NCBI RefSeq assembly: GCF_000143765.1
Contig: NZ_GL379770.1
Location: 372,001-436,000 of the forward strand
DNA: 64,000 nucleotides
Source: Sphingobacterium spiritivorum ATCC 33861
Lineage (GTDB): Bacteria > Bacteroidota > Bacteroidia > Sphingobacteriales > Sphingobacteriaceae
Direction of reading: 5' to 3'
Shown here in pieces: positions 1-8,230 of this stretch. The translations under genes were made by a program, and so were the position numbers. Each line of letters starts with the position of its first letter. The stretch's first letter is position 1. The notes below the pieces were generated by a model. It did no database searches and was not told where the DNA came from. It was given only the letters and a program-made list of their open reading frames with translations.

Positions 1-746
1 CAGTCGCTCCGGTCGGTAGATAGCTTTTCAAAGCGGGTATCAGCCGAAACAGTTGCAGGCAGGTCGTCCGTATCGGACAAGGTGTGCAAAGACAGCCTTT
101 TGTTGCCGATACGCACTTCTTCCGCTCCTAATGCGATGTCCTGCATTGGTGTTCCGGCTTCTCTCGAAAGTGTAAGGTATTGTTCCAGCAATCCCTGTTT
201 TTCGTCTGTTCCGATGATGTCGTCTTCGGTCAAACGTCGCAGGTTTACAAAACCGCTATCATTCACGATACGTTCAAACTGTGCGACCGCTTCCATAAAT
301 TGATGTATCGTTTCCTTATTGATTTCCTTTGGAATAAGCGTACCCTTGCAAAGCGAACTGAAATTGCTTTGCATACGCATTCTGTTCTTGGTCGTTTTTG
401 TCAGGAACAGGTAGCAATAATGGTTCAGGAATGGTCGTTCGTTGAAATGCCGTTGATAGCTTTTGGAAAGAAAACTCTGGTCTTCCTGTGCCAAATCGGG
501 AGTGTAGCTTTCTTTGATATACCAATCTTGCTTGTGAATGACTGTAAAATCGGGTAATGTCTTAATCGCCTTATGCCAGGCGGAGTGAATAGCTTCGTAT
601 TCAGCCGATGCTACCGTAAACAGCTCAGGCAATCGTACTTCAAAACAGGCGGTTATGTCCGCATCTTTGGACAGGATACAGTTGTTTTCTACTGCCAAGA
701 GTGGAAACTTATGTTCCAATGTGGTTGTTTTGGCTACATTTCTCAT
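1..746 (-). CDS. traG: TraG conjugation ATPase (VirB4-like), N-terminal part; runs off the left edge
   Basis: Only the first 248 codons are present. The ATG at 744-746 overlaps the traF stop (ATGA overlap), which fixes the start. The visible N-terminus (LEHKFPLLAVE followed by a charged acid-rich segment) resembles the DUF3875 region at the start of Bacteroidota TraG proteins, the VirB4-type ATPases that energise the mating-pair apparatus at the inner membrane. The Walker motifs would lie beyond the edge and cannot be checked. Family assignment rests on this N-terminus plus the traE-traF-traG order, which is the CTnDOT order. Translationally coupled to traF. Confidence 0.88.
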   Translation of the reverse strand, partial: MRNVAKTTTLEHKFPLLAVENNCILSKDADITACFEVRLPELFTVASAEYEAIHSAWHKAIKTLPDFTVIHKQDWYIKESYTPDLAQEDQSFLSKSYQRHFNERPFLNHYCYLFLTKTTKNRMRMQSNFSSLCKGTLIPKEINKETIHQFMEAVAQFERIVNDSGFVNLRRLTEDDIIGTDEKQGLLEQYLTLSREAGTPMQDIALGAEEVRIGNKRLSLHTLSDTDDLPATVSADTRFEKLSTDRSD

Positions 747-1075
747 ACGGCTTTCGGTTTAGGAGTGAATTTTAAATACCTGCGTACAGGCTTACGACAA
801 ATAATGTAGCGAGGGTGTCGTTTTCTCGCACCTACTTTCATTAGTCCGTGTTCTCTGTACTTTCGGTTCAGCGAAAAGGTCTGCCATACAATGAGCGAAG
901 CACCGCCAGCTCCGAGAAACAGGCAGACGTAATTACTTACGCCAGCCATATACAATATCATCACGAAGATGAGCGTACCGAGCAGACCACCAGCGAATAT
1001 GAACAGGTATTGGGCTTTCAGCCCTTTAAATTCCACTGTCCTGCCAATGCCTTTGTTAATGTTATAACTGTTCAT
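743..1075 (-). CDS. traF: TraF, DUF4133 conjugation membrane protein
   Basis: 110 residues beginning MNSYNINKGIG. An upstream in-frame methionine exists, but this start fits the family and gives normal spacing to traE. Two hydrophobic stretches (about residues 25-65) are followed by a basic tail (RKYREHGLMK). This is the layout of VirB3-like TraF proteins, which anchor the transfer apparatus in the inner membrane and work with TraG. The stop overlaps the traG start and the gene lies 11 nt after traE, so traE-F-G form one leftward operon. The call is by family pattern and synteny. Confidence 0.88.
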   Translation of the reverse strand: MNSYNINKGIGRTVEFKGLKAQYLFIFAGGLLGTLIFVMILYMAGVSNYVCLFLGAGGASLIVWQTFSLNRKYREHGLMKVGARKRHPRYIICRKPVRRYLKFTPKPKAV

Positions 1076-1086
1076 AAGGCAGAGGT

Positions 1087-1392
1087 TTACAGGAAGAATG
1101 AACGCAGGATAGTAGCCGCAACAATCAGGAAGATACACGCACCGAACCACGAAGCCGCCGTCTTCGATGTGTCGGGGTCGCCCGAGCTGAATTTGTTGTA
1201 CACCTTAACACCTCCGATTAAGCCGACAACCGCCCCAATCGCATAAATGAGTTGGGTGGCAGGGTCGAAATAAGACGTTACCATTTGGGTAGCCTCGTTG
1301 ATACCTGCCGACCCGTTTCCCTGTGCGAACGCACCCATTCCTGACAGCATTGCTACGGCTGCCAGCAAAACTTTTTTACTTTGTTTTTTCAT
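1087..1392 (-). CDS. traE: TraE, DUF4134 conjugation protein (VirB2-like)
   Basis: 101 residues: a basic start and signal-like hydrophobic segment ending near GAFAQ (about residue 24), a short loop, then two membrane segments (about 45-65 and 82-100) separated by a polar turn. This is the size and shape of Bacteroidota TraE/DUF4134, thought to be the pilin-like VirB2 equivalent. It is now the first gene of the traE-F-G block. In CTnDOT-type elements traD lies directly upstream, but here traD is about 3.6 kb away with an opposed cargo block between. Its promoter should therefore lie in 1393-1580. Confidence 0.88.
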   Translation of the reverse strand: MKKQSKKVLLAAVAMLSGMGAFAQGNGSAGINEATQMVTSYFDPATQLIYAIGAVVGLIGGVKVYNKFSSGDPDTSKTAASWFGACIFLIVAATILRSFFL

Positions 1393-1580
1393 AATTGAAA
1401 CACATTAATTTGTTACTGTTATCCCGCACCTTGCGGACTTTCGGGACAAAGGTGTTTTAGAAATCAAGGCGTGATAACAAAGTGGCAGTGAGAGGAATTG
1501 TTTGGCTGTGGGTGGCTGAATTGCTAAAGAAAATAGAGAGGTGTTGACAGGAAGAGAGAGGTTTTTACTATCTTCGTAAA

Positions 1581-1892
1581 ATGAAATCCTTGTCGTACAT
1601 ATTAGCATTAATGGTTTTGGTCTTATCGACCTTGCCAAGCTTTATGGAAGATAAATGTTTTGACCTAGTGAATCAAACAACAAATAGTCAAGAACAAGAT
1701 AGCGACGATTGCGGTATGGAATGTTGCTCGCCTTTTTCTAAATGCAATACCTGTACTGGATTTGTAATTACTTCCTTTTATGCTTTAACATCCAATTATG
1801 TCCAACAACCTAAAAAGAAATTAGGTGTAATAACAGCGTCAGCTGTTTCAGACTTCCTCTCTTCCATTTGGCAACCCCCTAAGATTAATTAA
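1581..1892 (+). CDS. Small secreted Cys-rich protein (DUF6660-like) ahead of a TonB receptor
   Basis: 103 residues with an N-terminal hydrophobic export signal, then a Cys cluster (C at about 47, 51, 52, 57, 60 in a D-x-CGMECC...CNTC pattern), a second hydrophobic patch and a C-terminus SSIWQPPKIN. It resembles the small DUF6660-type proteins found before metal receptors in Bacteroidota; the function is not established. A TATCTTCG box at 1569-1576 is a plausible -7 element. The TonB receptor starts 87 nt after the stop. The C-terminal SxIWQPPKI is shared with three other ORFs in this window (16341, 19438, 50948). A secreted metal-binding protein or a regulatory leader ORF are both possible. 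Confidence 0.7.
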   Translation: MKSLSYILALMVLVLSTLPSFMEDKCFDLVNQTTNSQEQDSDDCGMECCSPFSKCNTCTGFVITSFYALTSNYVQQPKKKLGVITASAVSDFLSSIWQPPKIN

Positions 1893-1979
1893 TGTTTTTA
1901 GTGTCTTCGGCACAATAACAGATTACGGTGCTACAAACCGTCAATTCTCATTTTTCAAACATTAATGTTTTTTTATACA

Positions 1980-4151
1980 ATGAAAAAAATAGTCTTTGTG
2001 TCATTTTTTATGACACTAAATCTCTGTGTATTTGCACAAAACACTTTAAATGCTGTTATTAGAAACAGTGAAAACAAAAATCTTTTGATTGGAGTGACAG
2101 CATCTATAAAAGGAACCTCGCTTGCCGCTACATCAAACGAAAACGGTCTCATCATAATAGAAAATATTCCTGATGGGATACAGGAAATACATTTTAGCTA
2201 TATCGGTTTTAACGACTATATAGATACATTGGAATTTCCATTAGCTGACAACAGTCCTATTGAAATCTTACTCAAAGAAAGTTCAGAGGAGTTAGAGGAA
2301 GTTGTCATTTCATCCACAAGAAGCACAAGGAGTATACAAAATATCCCTACCCGTATTGAATTTATTGGAAGTGAAGAACTGGGCGAAAAAGGGAACATGA
2401 AACCGGGAGATATTCGTATGCTTTTAGCGGAAAGCACAGGTATTCACGTACAAACCACTTCGCCTACCAGTGCCAATGCAAGTATTCGTATTCAGGGACT
2501 TGATGGAAGATATACACAAATCCTGAAAGACGGTTTCCCCATTTATTCAGGTGCTTCAAGTGGATTGGGTTTGTTACAGATACCACCACTTGACCTCAAA
2601 CAAGTAGAAGTCATCAAAGGCTCTACATCTACACTATATGGAGGCGGAGCAATAGCTGGACTGGTCAATCTGATTTCCAAAACGCCGACCTATGAGAGAG
2701 ATTTAGGTTTTCACCTCAATGGAACATCCGGCAGGGGTTTGGATATAAACGGCTTTTATGGACAAAGGTTTAATAAAATTGGAACAACTATATTTGCTTC
2801 CCATAACCGTAACGCAGCTTATGATCCTGCTAAGAACGGACTATCCGCTATTCCACAATTCGAACGCTATGTACTGAATCCGAAGCTCTTCGTTTATTTC
2901 AATGAAAAGACGAAACTGAACTTCGGTATCAACACAACGATCGAGAGCCGTTTGGGAGGTGATATGCTTTACATCAAAGGAAATGGAGATAATACAAACC
3001 AATATTTTGAGGAAAATAAAACACAACGCTATTCCACACAATTTATTTTCGACCATATCATCAATGAAAACAGTACTGTTCAAGTCAAAAATAGTGTAAG
3101 TTATTTTAACCGAAATACTACCATTCCAAACTATCAGTTTGAGGGAACACAAACAGCAAGTTTTACCGAAGCCAACTACACCAACAGTACTGAAAAATCG
3201 GAATGGGTCACAGGTATTAATATTTGGACGGATAATTTCAAAGAAAAGCAGATTATGGCATCTCCGTTGAGAGATTATAATCAGACTACATTCGGTGCTT
3301 TTGTACAAAATTCTTTTAATGCTACGGATTGGTTTCAATTGGAAACAGGTTTTAGAACGGATTATGTTGTGGATTATGGGGTGGTATTCTTACCGAGAGT
3401 TTCGGCTCTATTCCACATTGCCGAGGGCTTAACTTCACGAGTTGGTGGTGGATTTGGCTATAAAACACCTACCATTTTTACGGAAGAAAGCGAACGCCTA
3501 CAATATCAAAATGTAATGCCCATTGACGACAAGACCAATAAATTGGAAAAAAGTTATGGAGCAAATGCAGACATCAATTACCGCACCTACATTGGGGAAG
3601 ATTGGTCATTTAGCATAAATCAATTGTTCTTTTACACCTATTTGGATAATCCCTTGTTACTTGAAAACTCCTCGGCAAATCTGTATCAGTTTGTTAATTC
3701 TCCTGGCTACATCCATACCAAAGGAACAGAAACCAATATTAAAATTGGTTATGATGACCTGAAATTGTTTTTGGGTTATACCTATACAGATGCCCGATTA
3801 CACCATAATGGAACGACTGTAGAAAGCCCTTTAACACCAAAACACCGCATTAATTCCATCCTGATGTATGAAATAGAAGACAAATGGAAAATTGGTCTGG
3901 AAGCCTATTATTTCAGTCGCCAAAAACTGAATAATGGAACTACGGGCAAAGATTACTTTATTACTGGATTTATGGCTGAAAAGATTTGGGAAAGATTTTC
4001 TCTGTACATCAACTTTGAAAACTTCCTCGACACCCGACAAACACGCTTTGACAGCATTTATACAGGAACAATAACCAATCCAGTTTTTAAAGACATTTAT
4101 GCACCTTTGGACGGATTTGTGATTAACGGAGGAATAAAATTTAAGCTTTAA
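1980..4151 (+). CDS. TonB-dependent outer-membrane receptor with carboxypeptidase-like N-terminal domain
   Basis: 723 residues from MKKIVFVSFF; an ATG 15 nt upstream is also in frame, but this start gives a cleaner signal peptide ending at FAQ. A CarboxypepD_reg-like beta domain (about 20-100) precedes a plug (about 110-230, with IRIQGLDGRYTQIL and VEVIKGSTSTLYGGGAIAG) and a barrel ending in the aromatic-rich GGIKFKL. It should import a chelate or metal using TonB energy. The substrate is not evident; the Cys-rich ORF upstream and the cation transporter 5 nt downstream point to a transition metal. It lies in an island of opposite orientation between traD and traE. Confidence 0.88.
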   Translation: MKKIVFVSFFMTLNLCVFAQNTLNAVIRNSENKNLLIGVTASIKGTSLAATSNENGLIIIENIPDGIQEIHFSYIGFNDYIDTLEFPLADNSPIEILLKESSEELEEVVISSTRSTRSIQNIPTRIEFIGSEELGEKGNMKPGDIRMLLAESTGIHVQTTSPTSANASIRIQGLDGRYTQILKDGFPIYSGASSGLGLLQIPPLDLKQVEVIKGSTSTLYGGGAIAGLVNLISKTPTYERDLGFHLNGTSGRGLDINGFYGQRFNKIGTTIFASHNRNAAYDPAKNGLSAIPQFERYVLNPKLFVYFNEKTKLNFGINTTIESRLGGDMLYIKGNGDNTNQYFEENKTQRYSTQFIFDHIINENSTVQVKNSVSYFNRNTTIPNYQFEGTQTASFTEANYTNSTEKSEWVTGINIWTDNFKEKQIMASPLRDYNQTTFGAFVQNSFNATDWFQLETGFRTDYVVDYGVVFLPRVSALFHIAEGLTSRVGGGFGYKTPTIFTEESERLQYQNVMPIDDKTNKLEKSYGANADINYRTYIGEDWSFSINQLFFYTYLDNPLLLENSSANLYQFVNSPGYIHTKGTETNIKIGYDDLKLFLGYTYTDARLHHNGTTVESPLTPKHRINSILMYEIEDKWKIGLEAYYFSRQKLNNGTTGKDYFITGFMAEKIWERFSLYINFENFLDTRQTRFDSIYTGTITNPVFKDIYAPLDGFVINGGIKFKL

Positions 4152-4156
4152 AATAA

Positions 4157-4951
4157 ATGGAAAAAACCATATTCAATATAACTAAAATGGATTGCCCAAG
4201 CGAGGAGCAATTAATCCGTATGAAACTGCAAGACTTTGATACGGTAAAAGGATTGGAATTCGATATAGCCAATAGAAAATTAGACGTTTATCACGATGGA
4301 AACCCAGAGCCAATTTTTTTGGCTCTGGGAACACTGAATCTAAATACGACATTGGTTTCAACCGAAAAAAGTAATTTCGTTGTTGAAACAGATACAAGCA
4401 AGAAGCAACGGAAATTACTTTGGATCGTATTGATTATCAACTTCCTGTTCTTTGGATTGGAAATGTTATTCGGTGTTTTTTCAGGCTCAATGGGGTTGGT
4501 AGCCGATAGTTTGGATATGCTTGCCGACAGTGTCGTTTACGCATTGGCATTAATCGCCGTGGGTGGAACAATCGCTTTAAAAAACAACATCGCCAGATTT
4601 GCAGGATACTTCCAAGTCTTACTGGCTATTATAGGTTTCGTTGAAGTAATCAGACGTTGTATGGGAATTGAAGCTATGCCCGATTTCAAGACAATGATTG
4701 TCGTTTCAGTTTTAGCATTGATTGCAAACGTATTTTGCCTTTATCTTTTACAAAAGAACAAAAGTAAAGAAGCGCATATGCAGGCTTCGATGATATTCAC
4801 ATCAAATGATGTCATTATCAATTCGGGAGTTATTGTTGCTGGTCTTTTAGTTAATTGGCTCAATTCAAGTTATCCAGATTTGATTATTGGAGCTATTGTA
4901 TTTGTAATTGTAGCAAGAGGGGCTTACAGAATATTGAAGTTGGCAAAGTAA
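4157..4951 (+). CDS. CDF-family cation transporter with N-terminal degenerate HMA-like domain
   Basis: 264 residues. The N-terminus (about 1-70) carries K-MDCPSEE in place of the CxxC loop of HMA domains, so it is a one-cysteine HMA-like fold. Membrane segments follow from about residue 78. TM2 has the DxxxD pattern (LDMLAD) of cation diffusion facilitators; the TM5 region reads SNDVIINSG, keeping the Asp but not the usual His. The protein should export Zn, Co, Fe or similar by proton exchange in the inner membrane. It lies 5 nt after the receptor gene, so the two are one operon. The metal cannot be told from the sequence. Confidence 0.8.
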   Translation: MEKTIFNITKMDCPSEEQLIRMKLQDFDTVKGLEFDIANRKLDVYHDGNPEPIFLALGTLNLNTTLVSTEKSNFVVETDTSKKQRKLLWIVLIINFLFFGLEMLFGVFSGSMGLVADSLDMLADSVVYALALIAVGGTIALKNNIARFAGYFQVLLAIIGFVEVIRRCMGIEAMPDFKTMIVVSVLALIANVFCLYLLQKNKSKEAHMQASMIFTSNDVIINSGVIVAGLLVNWLNSSYPDLIIGAIVFVIVARGAYRILKLAK

Positions 4952-4964
4952 ATGTAAAAATAAG

Positions 4965-4995
4965 TTGAGCCTGAAATTTAGTTTTTCAGGCTCAA
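4965..4995. terminator. Bidirectional terminator between convergent cargo and tra genes
   Basis: Perfect 12-bp inverted repeat TTGAGCCTGAAA (4965-4976) / TTTCAGGCTCAA (4984-4995) with a 7-nt loop and A/T tracts on both sides. It lies between the end of the CDF gene (4951) and the end of traD (5012), which converge, so it can stop both transcripts. Confidence 0.8.
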
Positions 4996-5011
4996 TTAAA
5001 ATAATTCCGTT

Positions 5012-5647
5012 TCAGACAAACTCCCCAATATCAAAATCATCTAAATCATTGTTCCGCAAAGTGGAAGAACTGATTTCCGTTTCAGATGAGAGTGAGCTAT
5101 CCAATAGCTTGGCAATTTTACTGGATGCACCCGCTATAGAATTTTCCAGCAGACTAAATAATTCGGTTCCCTGTATTTTCTGAACGATTGCTATCGCTGT
5201 TTCCTTTTGAGATGACTCCAGTTTTTCTTGCTGAAGCAACATCCCCACGGAGCTTAGTTCTTCAAAGGTAACCCCTTGGGCAAAACCATTATCGCCACCA
5301 GATATTCCGTACCTGTTCCATTCTTCTTCCTCTTCTTCAAAATCAGGTTGATTGCTAAAAACTTCATCCAGCTCTTCCTGCGGAATCTGAATACTCCTGT
5401 TTTCATTTTCGTCGTATTCAATGTCTAAATTATCGGGATTTACCTCTGGTTCCTCAATCTGGCGTTCATTGGCAGTGTTTGGCACTGAAAGGCGTTCTAC
5501 GGGTTTGGGCTGTCCCATAATATCGGGCAGATCCGGATTGACTTTCTTTTGCGGAGGTTTTTGTTTTGACCTTTTCTTAATGATAATCTTATCCTGCAAA
5601 AGCAGGACAATGACGATCAGCAGGCATATTACTATTACAATTTCCAT
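5012..5647 (-). CDS. traD: TraD-like conjugation protein (DUF4122)
   Basis: 211 residues: one N-terminal membrane anchor (about 1-18, Ile/Val/Leu rich), a basic stretch (KKRSKQKPPQKK), then a long acidic, low-complexity region (EEEEEEW near the middle) and a Ser-rich tail ending DFDIGEFV. It matches the size and shape of TraD/DUF4122 proteins that follow traA and the DUF3408 genes in CTnDOT-type ICEs. The role is not known in detail. It lies 2 nt after the DUF3408 gene. The usual next gene, traE, has been displaced by a cargo insertion. Confidence 0.75.
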   Translation of the reverse strand: MEIVIVICLLIVIVLLLQDKIIIKKRSKQKPPQKKVNPDLPDIMGQPKPVERLSVPNTANERQIEEPEVNPDNLDIEYDENENRSIQIPQEELDEVFSNQPDFEEEEEEWNRYGISGGDNGFAQGVTFEELSSVGMLLQQEKLESSQKETAIAIVQKIQGTELFSLLENSIAGASSKIAKLLDSSLSSETEISSSTLRNNDLDDFDIGEFV

Positions 5648-5649
5648 AA

Positions 5650-6048
5650 CTATAAAATTGGTTTAAAACGTTCGTTGAAATAATCTGTAATATCGTCCCC
5701 GTACTCTCTAAAATGGTGTTCAAGAATGTTGTCGATATAAGAATAGAGTGTAGTCTTTTCTTCTCTTGTTAATTGTACTATACGTAACAACCTTTCGTGA
5801 TATTCTGGACGAATGTAAACGACCTTTCCGTTTCGACCTGAAGGAAAACGATTGACCAGAAATGTCTCCTCATAATCCACCTTCTTTAGGGAGCTATTGC
5901 GGGCTTTTGGTTTTGTTTCCTTCTGTATTTTCTGTTGTTGAATAACTTCGGGTATAGTAACAGATTGATTACCACTCATGATATTCATGATTAATTCTTC
6001 ATCAACATCGGGCTTATCAAAATCTTTTCTTCTCTTATCTGTTGACAT
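5650..6048 (-). CDS. DUF3408 conjugation protein (TraB/TraC type)
   Basis: 132 residues. The first 50 are polar and probably disordered (KPKARNSSLKK). The C-terminal part (about 58-132) has a beta-strand-like FPSGRNGKVVYIRPEYHERLLRI followed by helices, typical of DUF3408, which is ribbon-helix-helix-like. Between traA and traD the CTnDOT order has two such genes (traB and traC); only one is present, so its exact letter is uncertain. Probably a DNA-binding partner of the ParA-like TraA. Gaps of 11 nt to traA and 2 nt to traD indicate one transcript. Confidence 0.78.
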   Translation of the reverse strand: MSTDKRRKDFDKPDVDEELIMNIMSGNQSVTIPEVIQQQKIQKETKPKARNSSLKKVDYEETFLVNRFPSGRNGKVVYIRPEYHERLLRIVQLTREEKTTLYSYIDNILEHHFREYGDDITDYFNERFKPIL

Positions 6049-6059
6049 ACTTAACTATT

Positions 6060-6827
6060 TTAGAGATTAACAATTTTTAAAAATTCTTCAATAAATAAAT
6101 CCAGTCTCGTTACTTTCATTAGTTGAGGTTCGGCAGGTAACAGACTTGACCGAAATACACTGTTCGGTGTATCGTCCGTCTCTTTTCTGAAACGTTTACT
6201 ATCCATTATCCGAGAATTCATCACAGATAAATCGAGTTCGTTAATAACGCTTTGATAAGCCTCGTATATTCCTGTTTTCTCTCGACCATCTACCTGATTC
6301 CAAAACATCCACATTTTCTGATCTTCATTACTCTCCTCCGTTTCGGGCAAGCCAAGGAATGCTTTAGTAAAGCTCAGTGTACTTTCCATAACTAGACGGT
6401 CAGCACTAATTGGAGAAAAAATAAAATCCATTGTTCTTAAGGTCGTGAGCACACCTTTTGTATTAGCTGTTCCGGGAAGATCAAAAAAAGTTATATCAGG
6501 CTCTATTGCAGATTGATTTACGTATTCTAAAGCCTTTGACAAGGCATCCTCCGGTTTACAACTGATAATCGGATATGCTTTTTTATTGATACTTTGATAC
6601 AACTTCATTGCAGCTCTTTTGTGGTAATCATTCTGCATAATAGTTTTCAAATCCCTTTCCCTCATATTGGCTAAGCTGTGTTGTGGGAAATCACAATCCA
6701 TTACAAGGACATTAAAAGCTAAACGATAATGCAATACACTTGAAAGTAATGCGGTCATAGTAGATTTTCCAACACCGCCTTTAGGCGTTGAAAAACTAAT
6801 TTTTAAAGTTTTCTTTTTTGTTTCCAT
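6060..6827 (-). CDS. traA: TraA, ParA/MinD-like ATPase of the ICE
   Basis: 255 residues with a deviant Walker A near residues 13-21 (STPKGGVGKST), the ParA signature with its early lysine, and a Walker A' region (VMDCDFPQHS) at about 42-50. ITFFDLPGTAN (about 113-123) supplies the Walker B aspartate. This is the ParA-like TraA that heads the transfer operon of CTnDOT-type elements, probably in element positioning or transfer control. It is the first gene of the leftward tra operon, and its promoter lies in the 6828-7677 non-coding region. Confidence 0.88.
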   Translation of the reverse strand: METKKKTLKISFSTPKGGVGKSTMTALLSSVLHYRLAFNVLVMDCDFPQHSLANMRERDLKTIMQNDYHKRAAMKLYQSINKKAYPIISCKPEDALSKALEYVNQSAIEPDITFFDLPGTANTKGVLTTLRTMDFIFSPISADRLVMESTLSFTKAFLGLPETEESNEDQKMWMFWNQVDGREKTGIYEAYQSVINELDLSVMNSRIMDSKRFRKETDDTPNSVFRSSLLPAEPQLMKVTRLDLFIEEFLKIVNL

Positions 6828-7317
6828 TATTTAAAGATTTATTGTTACACATTTTATTTGTTTGGCAGGTTTGAATATTGGTTTATTTAAATAGTACCTA
6901 TTTCCTATATGCCTGTATTCCCCTTTTGGAAATTTTCTTGATTGTTATTTGCTTTTATTACCGCTTGGTGGGTAATCATTTTTAGCAACTGGAAAACCTT
7001 ACAACTTGTAAATTGCTTTACCGCTTTTATGCTTTTACAGTTTTATGTTTTTAAAACCCTATGCTTTTATTCCAAAATTTCTGTACTAAAACCCAATTTA
7101 TTTTTTATCCTCATTACATTTTTTATTACCTGCACTAAAACTATACGGCAAATAAAGCGATTGAATCGGCTCGTTATTGATGGGTGGTAGTCTTTGGCAC
7201 CCAAAGGCAGTGTTTGGCTATGTGTCTGATTGTGATGCTCTCATAAGTAGTGTCTTACTTTGTATATAGAATTTTATTAACAGATTTATGCAAAGGCATC
7301 TTGAGGAACTGGACAAA

Positions 7318-7396
7318 AGCAGAACGGCATCAAGCCGTTTATCCCTGCTACATTTAATCCGTCCCGAAGGGCGGATTTTTGTGTTCACCAGAACAC
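7318..7396. other. Cluster of three hairpins (structured RNA, terminator or transfer-origin candidate)
   Basis: Three inverted repeats stand in a row. AACGGC/GCCGTT (7323-7328/7334-7339) sits inside AGCAG/CTGCT (7318-7322/7345-7349). AATCCG-T-CCC/GGG-CGGATT (7356-7377) is followed by TTT, terminator-like on +. GTGTTC/GAACAC (7381-7386/7391-7396) has a 4-nt loop. Compact spacing suggests a folded RNA or a protein-bound DNA site. Confidence 0.5.
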
Positions 7397-7499
7397 GGCA
7401 AGATACTATTATGAAAAGCAAATTATTTCGTGATTTTTTTGAAAATAAAATACAGTGGTAATGAGAATATATAGGGAACATACAAATGTTTTGAAAAAA

Positions 7500-7534
7500 G
7501 CAAGCGGGAGTTGGGCAGAGCCCTACTCGCTTGC
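7500..7534. other. Long hairpin upstream of bfmA
   Basis: GCAAGCG (7500-7506) pairs with CGCTTGC (7528-7534), then AGT/ACT and an inner GGGC/GCCC (7513-7516/7520-7523) with an AGA loop. Strong and GC-rich against AT-rich surroundings, followed by CTCTTT. It may be a terminator or part of an origin of transfer for the downstream mobilisation pair. Confidence 0.5.
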
Positions 7535-7562
7535 CTCTTTACTGGCGTTGCAGAGGATTTTA

Positions 7563-7641
7563 GTATACCGGAGGTATACCTGTAGCCATTCAGGTGGCAT
7601 ATAACAGCGAAAATGGTATACCACAGGGTATATCACCATTT
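7563..7641. promoter_or_regulatory. GTATACC repeats and hairpin in front of bfmA (operator or oriT candidate)
   Basis: GTATACC/GGTATAC (7563-7569/7573-7579) is an inverted repeat with a 3-nt loop. A further GGTATACC lies at 7615-7622 inside a second hairpin: AAATGGT-ATACC (7611-7622) with GGTAT...ACCATTT (7627-7641). It ends 36 nt before the bfmA start. Such repeats just ahead of an RHH-type relaxosome gene suggest its binding site or the transfer origin. Confidence 0.5.
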
Positions 7642-7677
7642 AGAAAAAGATTGATGTGGGTTTAGAAAACAAGGGCT

Positions 7678-8226
7678 ATGAAACAGAGAGATACCAACAG
7701 TATCCGTTACCCCAAAGAAACGGACGAGAAGATAGAAAAACTGGCTAACAGTCTTGGACGGAGCAAGAAAGAGCTGTTCTGCCAGATGGTGGACTATTTT
7801 TACCGTAGCAAAAAAGATCCGTCAGACCCCGGTGACGAGATGCTCAAACGTGAACTTTCTTCAGGTATCAGCCGTATTCTGTCTTTTATCCGTCAGCAGG
7901 AAAAGGACTTTCTATTGCCTTTATTTACAGATTCCGATGTATTAAAAACTGTTTCTTTAAGGCAAAAGGACGTTTTGGAAGGGATAGGAAAACATCTTTT
8001 AGCCGAAAGTGAGCAAACTTCTGTTGTTGCCAAACGCAGTGTACAGATCCTGAATGGACTGAAACACCTGGTTTCAAAACAGAAAGAAAAAGAGATTTTG
8101 AAGGAACAGTTTGCCCAACTGCTGGATTATTACATCAAAGAGCGGGAAGAAATGGGTTGGACAACCTCAGGAATAAAGAAAGAAGAGCTCATTGCACATG
8201 TAAGACAATCGCTCAAAAATCTGTAA
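7678..8226 (+). CDS. bfmA: BfmA/BtgA-family mobilisation protein
   Basis: 182 residues. The N-terminus (about 5-45, SIRYPKETDEKIEKLANSLGRSKKELFCQMVDYF) looks like a ribbon-helix-helix DNA-binding unit; the rest is helical and charged. It fits the BfmA/BtgA family of small relaxosome proteins from Bacteroides mobilisable elements, which help nick oriT. It lies 4 nt before the DUF5712 gene, so the pair forms an operon, and the repeats just upstream are a likely binding site. It is distinct from the mobA of this ICE at 10974. Confidence 0.78.
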   Translation: MKQRDTNSIRYPKETDEKIEKLANSLGRSKKELFCQMVDYFYRSKKDPSDPGDEMLKRELSSGISRILSFIRQQEKDFLLPLFTDSDVLKTVSLRQKDVLEGIGKHLLAESEQTSVVAKRSVQILNGLKHLVSKQKEKEILKEQFAQLLDYYIKEREEMGWTTSGIKKEELIAHVRQSLKNL

Positions 8227-8230
8227 AATC

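Larger units (their letters stand above)
6828..7677. other. 850-bp divergent non-coding region between traA and bfmA
   Basis: No convincing gene. The first half (6840-7170) is very AT-rich with tracts of TTTTA and should hold the traA promoter. The second half holds several hairpins, listed separately at 7318-7396, 7500-7534 and 7563-7641. A GGCAGTGTTTGGCT element near 7207-7220 resembles the repeats at 39651 and 40064. The one open frame in the AT-rich half has a composition unlike the neighbouring proteins. Confidence 0.6.

Noticed and set aside
1405..1638. Minus-strand frame between traE and the Cys-rich ORF
   Set aside because: Antisense to the promoter and start of the Cys-rich gene; no similarity to tra proteins.
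6942..7190. Possible small protein in the AT-rich region upstream of traA
   Set aside because: Composition reflects AT-rich DNA (many Phe, Leu, Ile, Lys), with no export or domain pattern and no neighbour support.
7563..7622. GTATACC repeats as ends of an insertion sequence
   Set aside because: No transposase between the copies and no target duplication; an operator or oriT role fits better.
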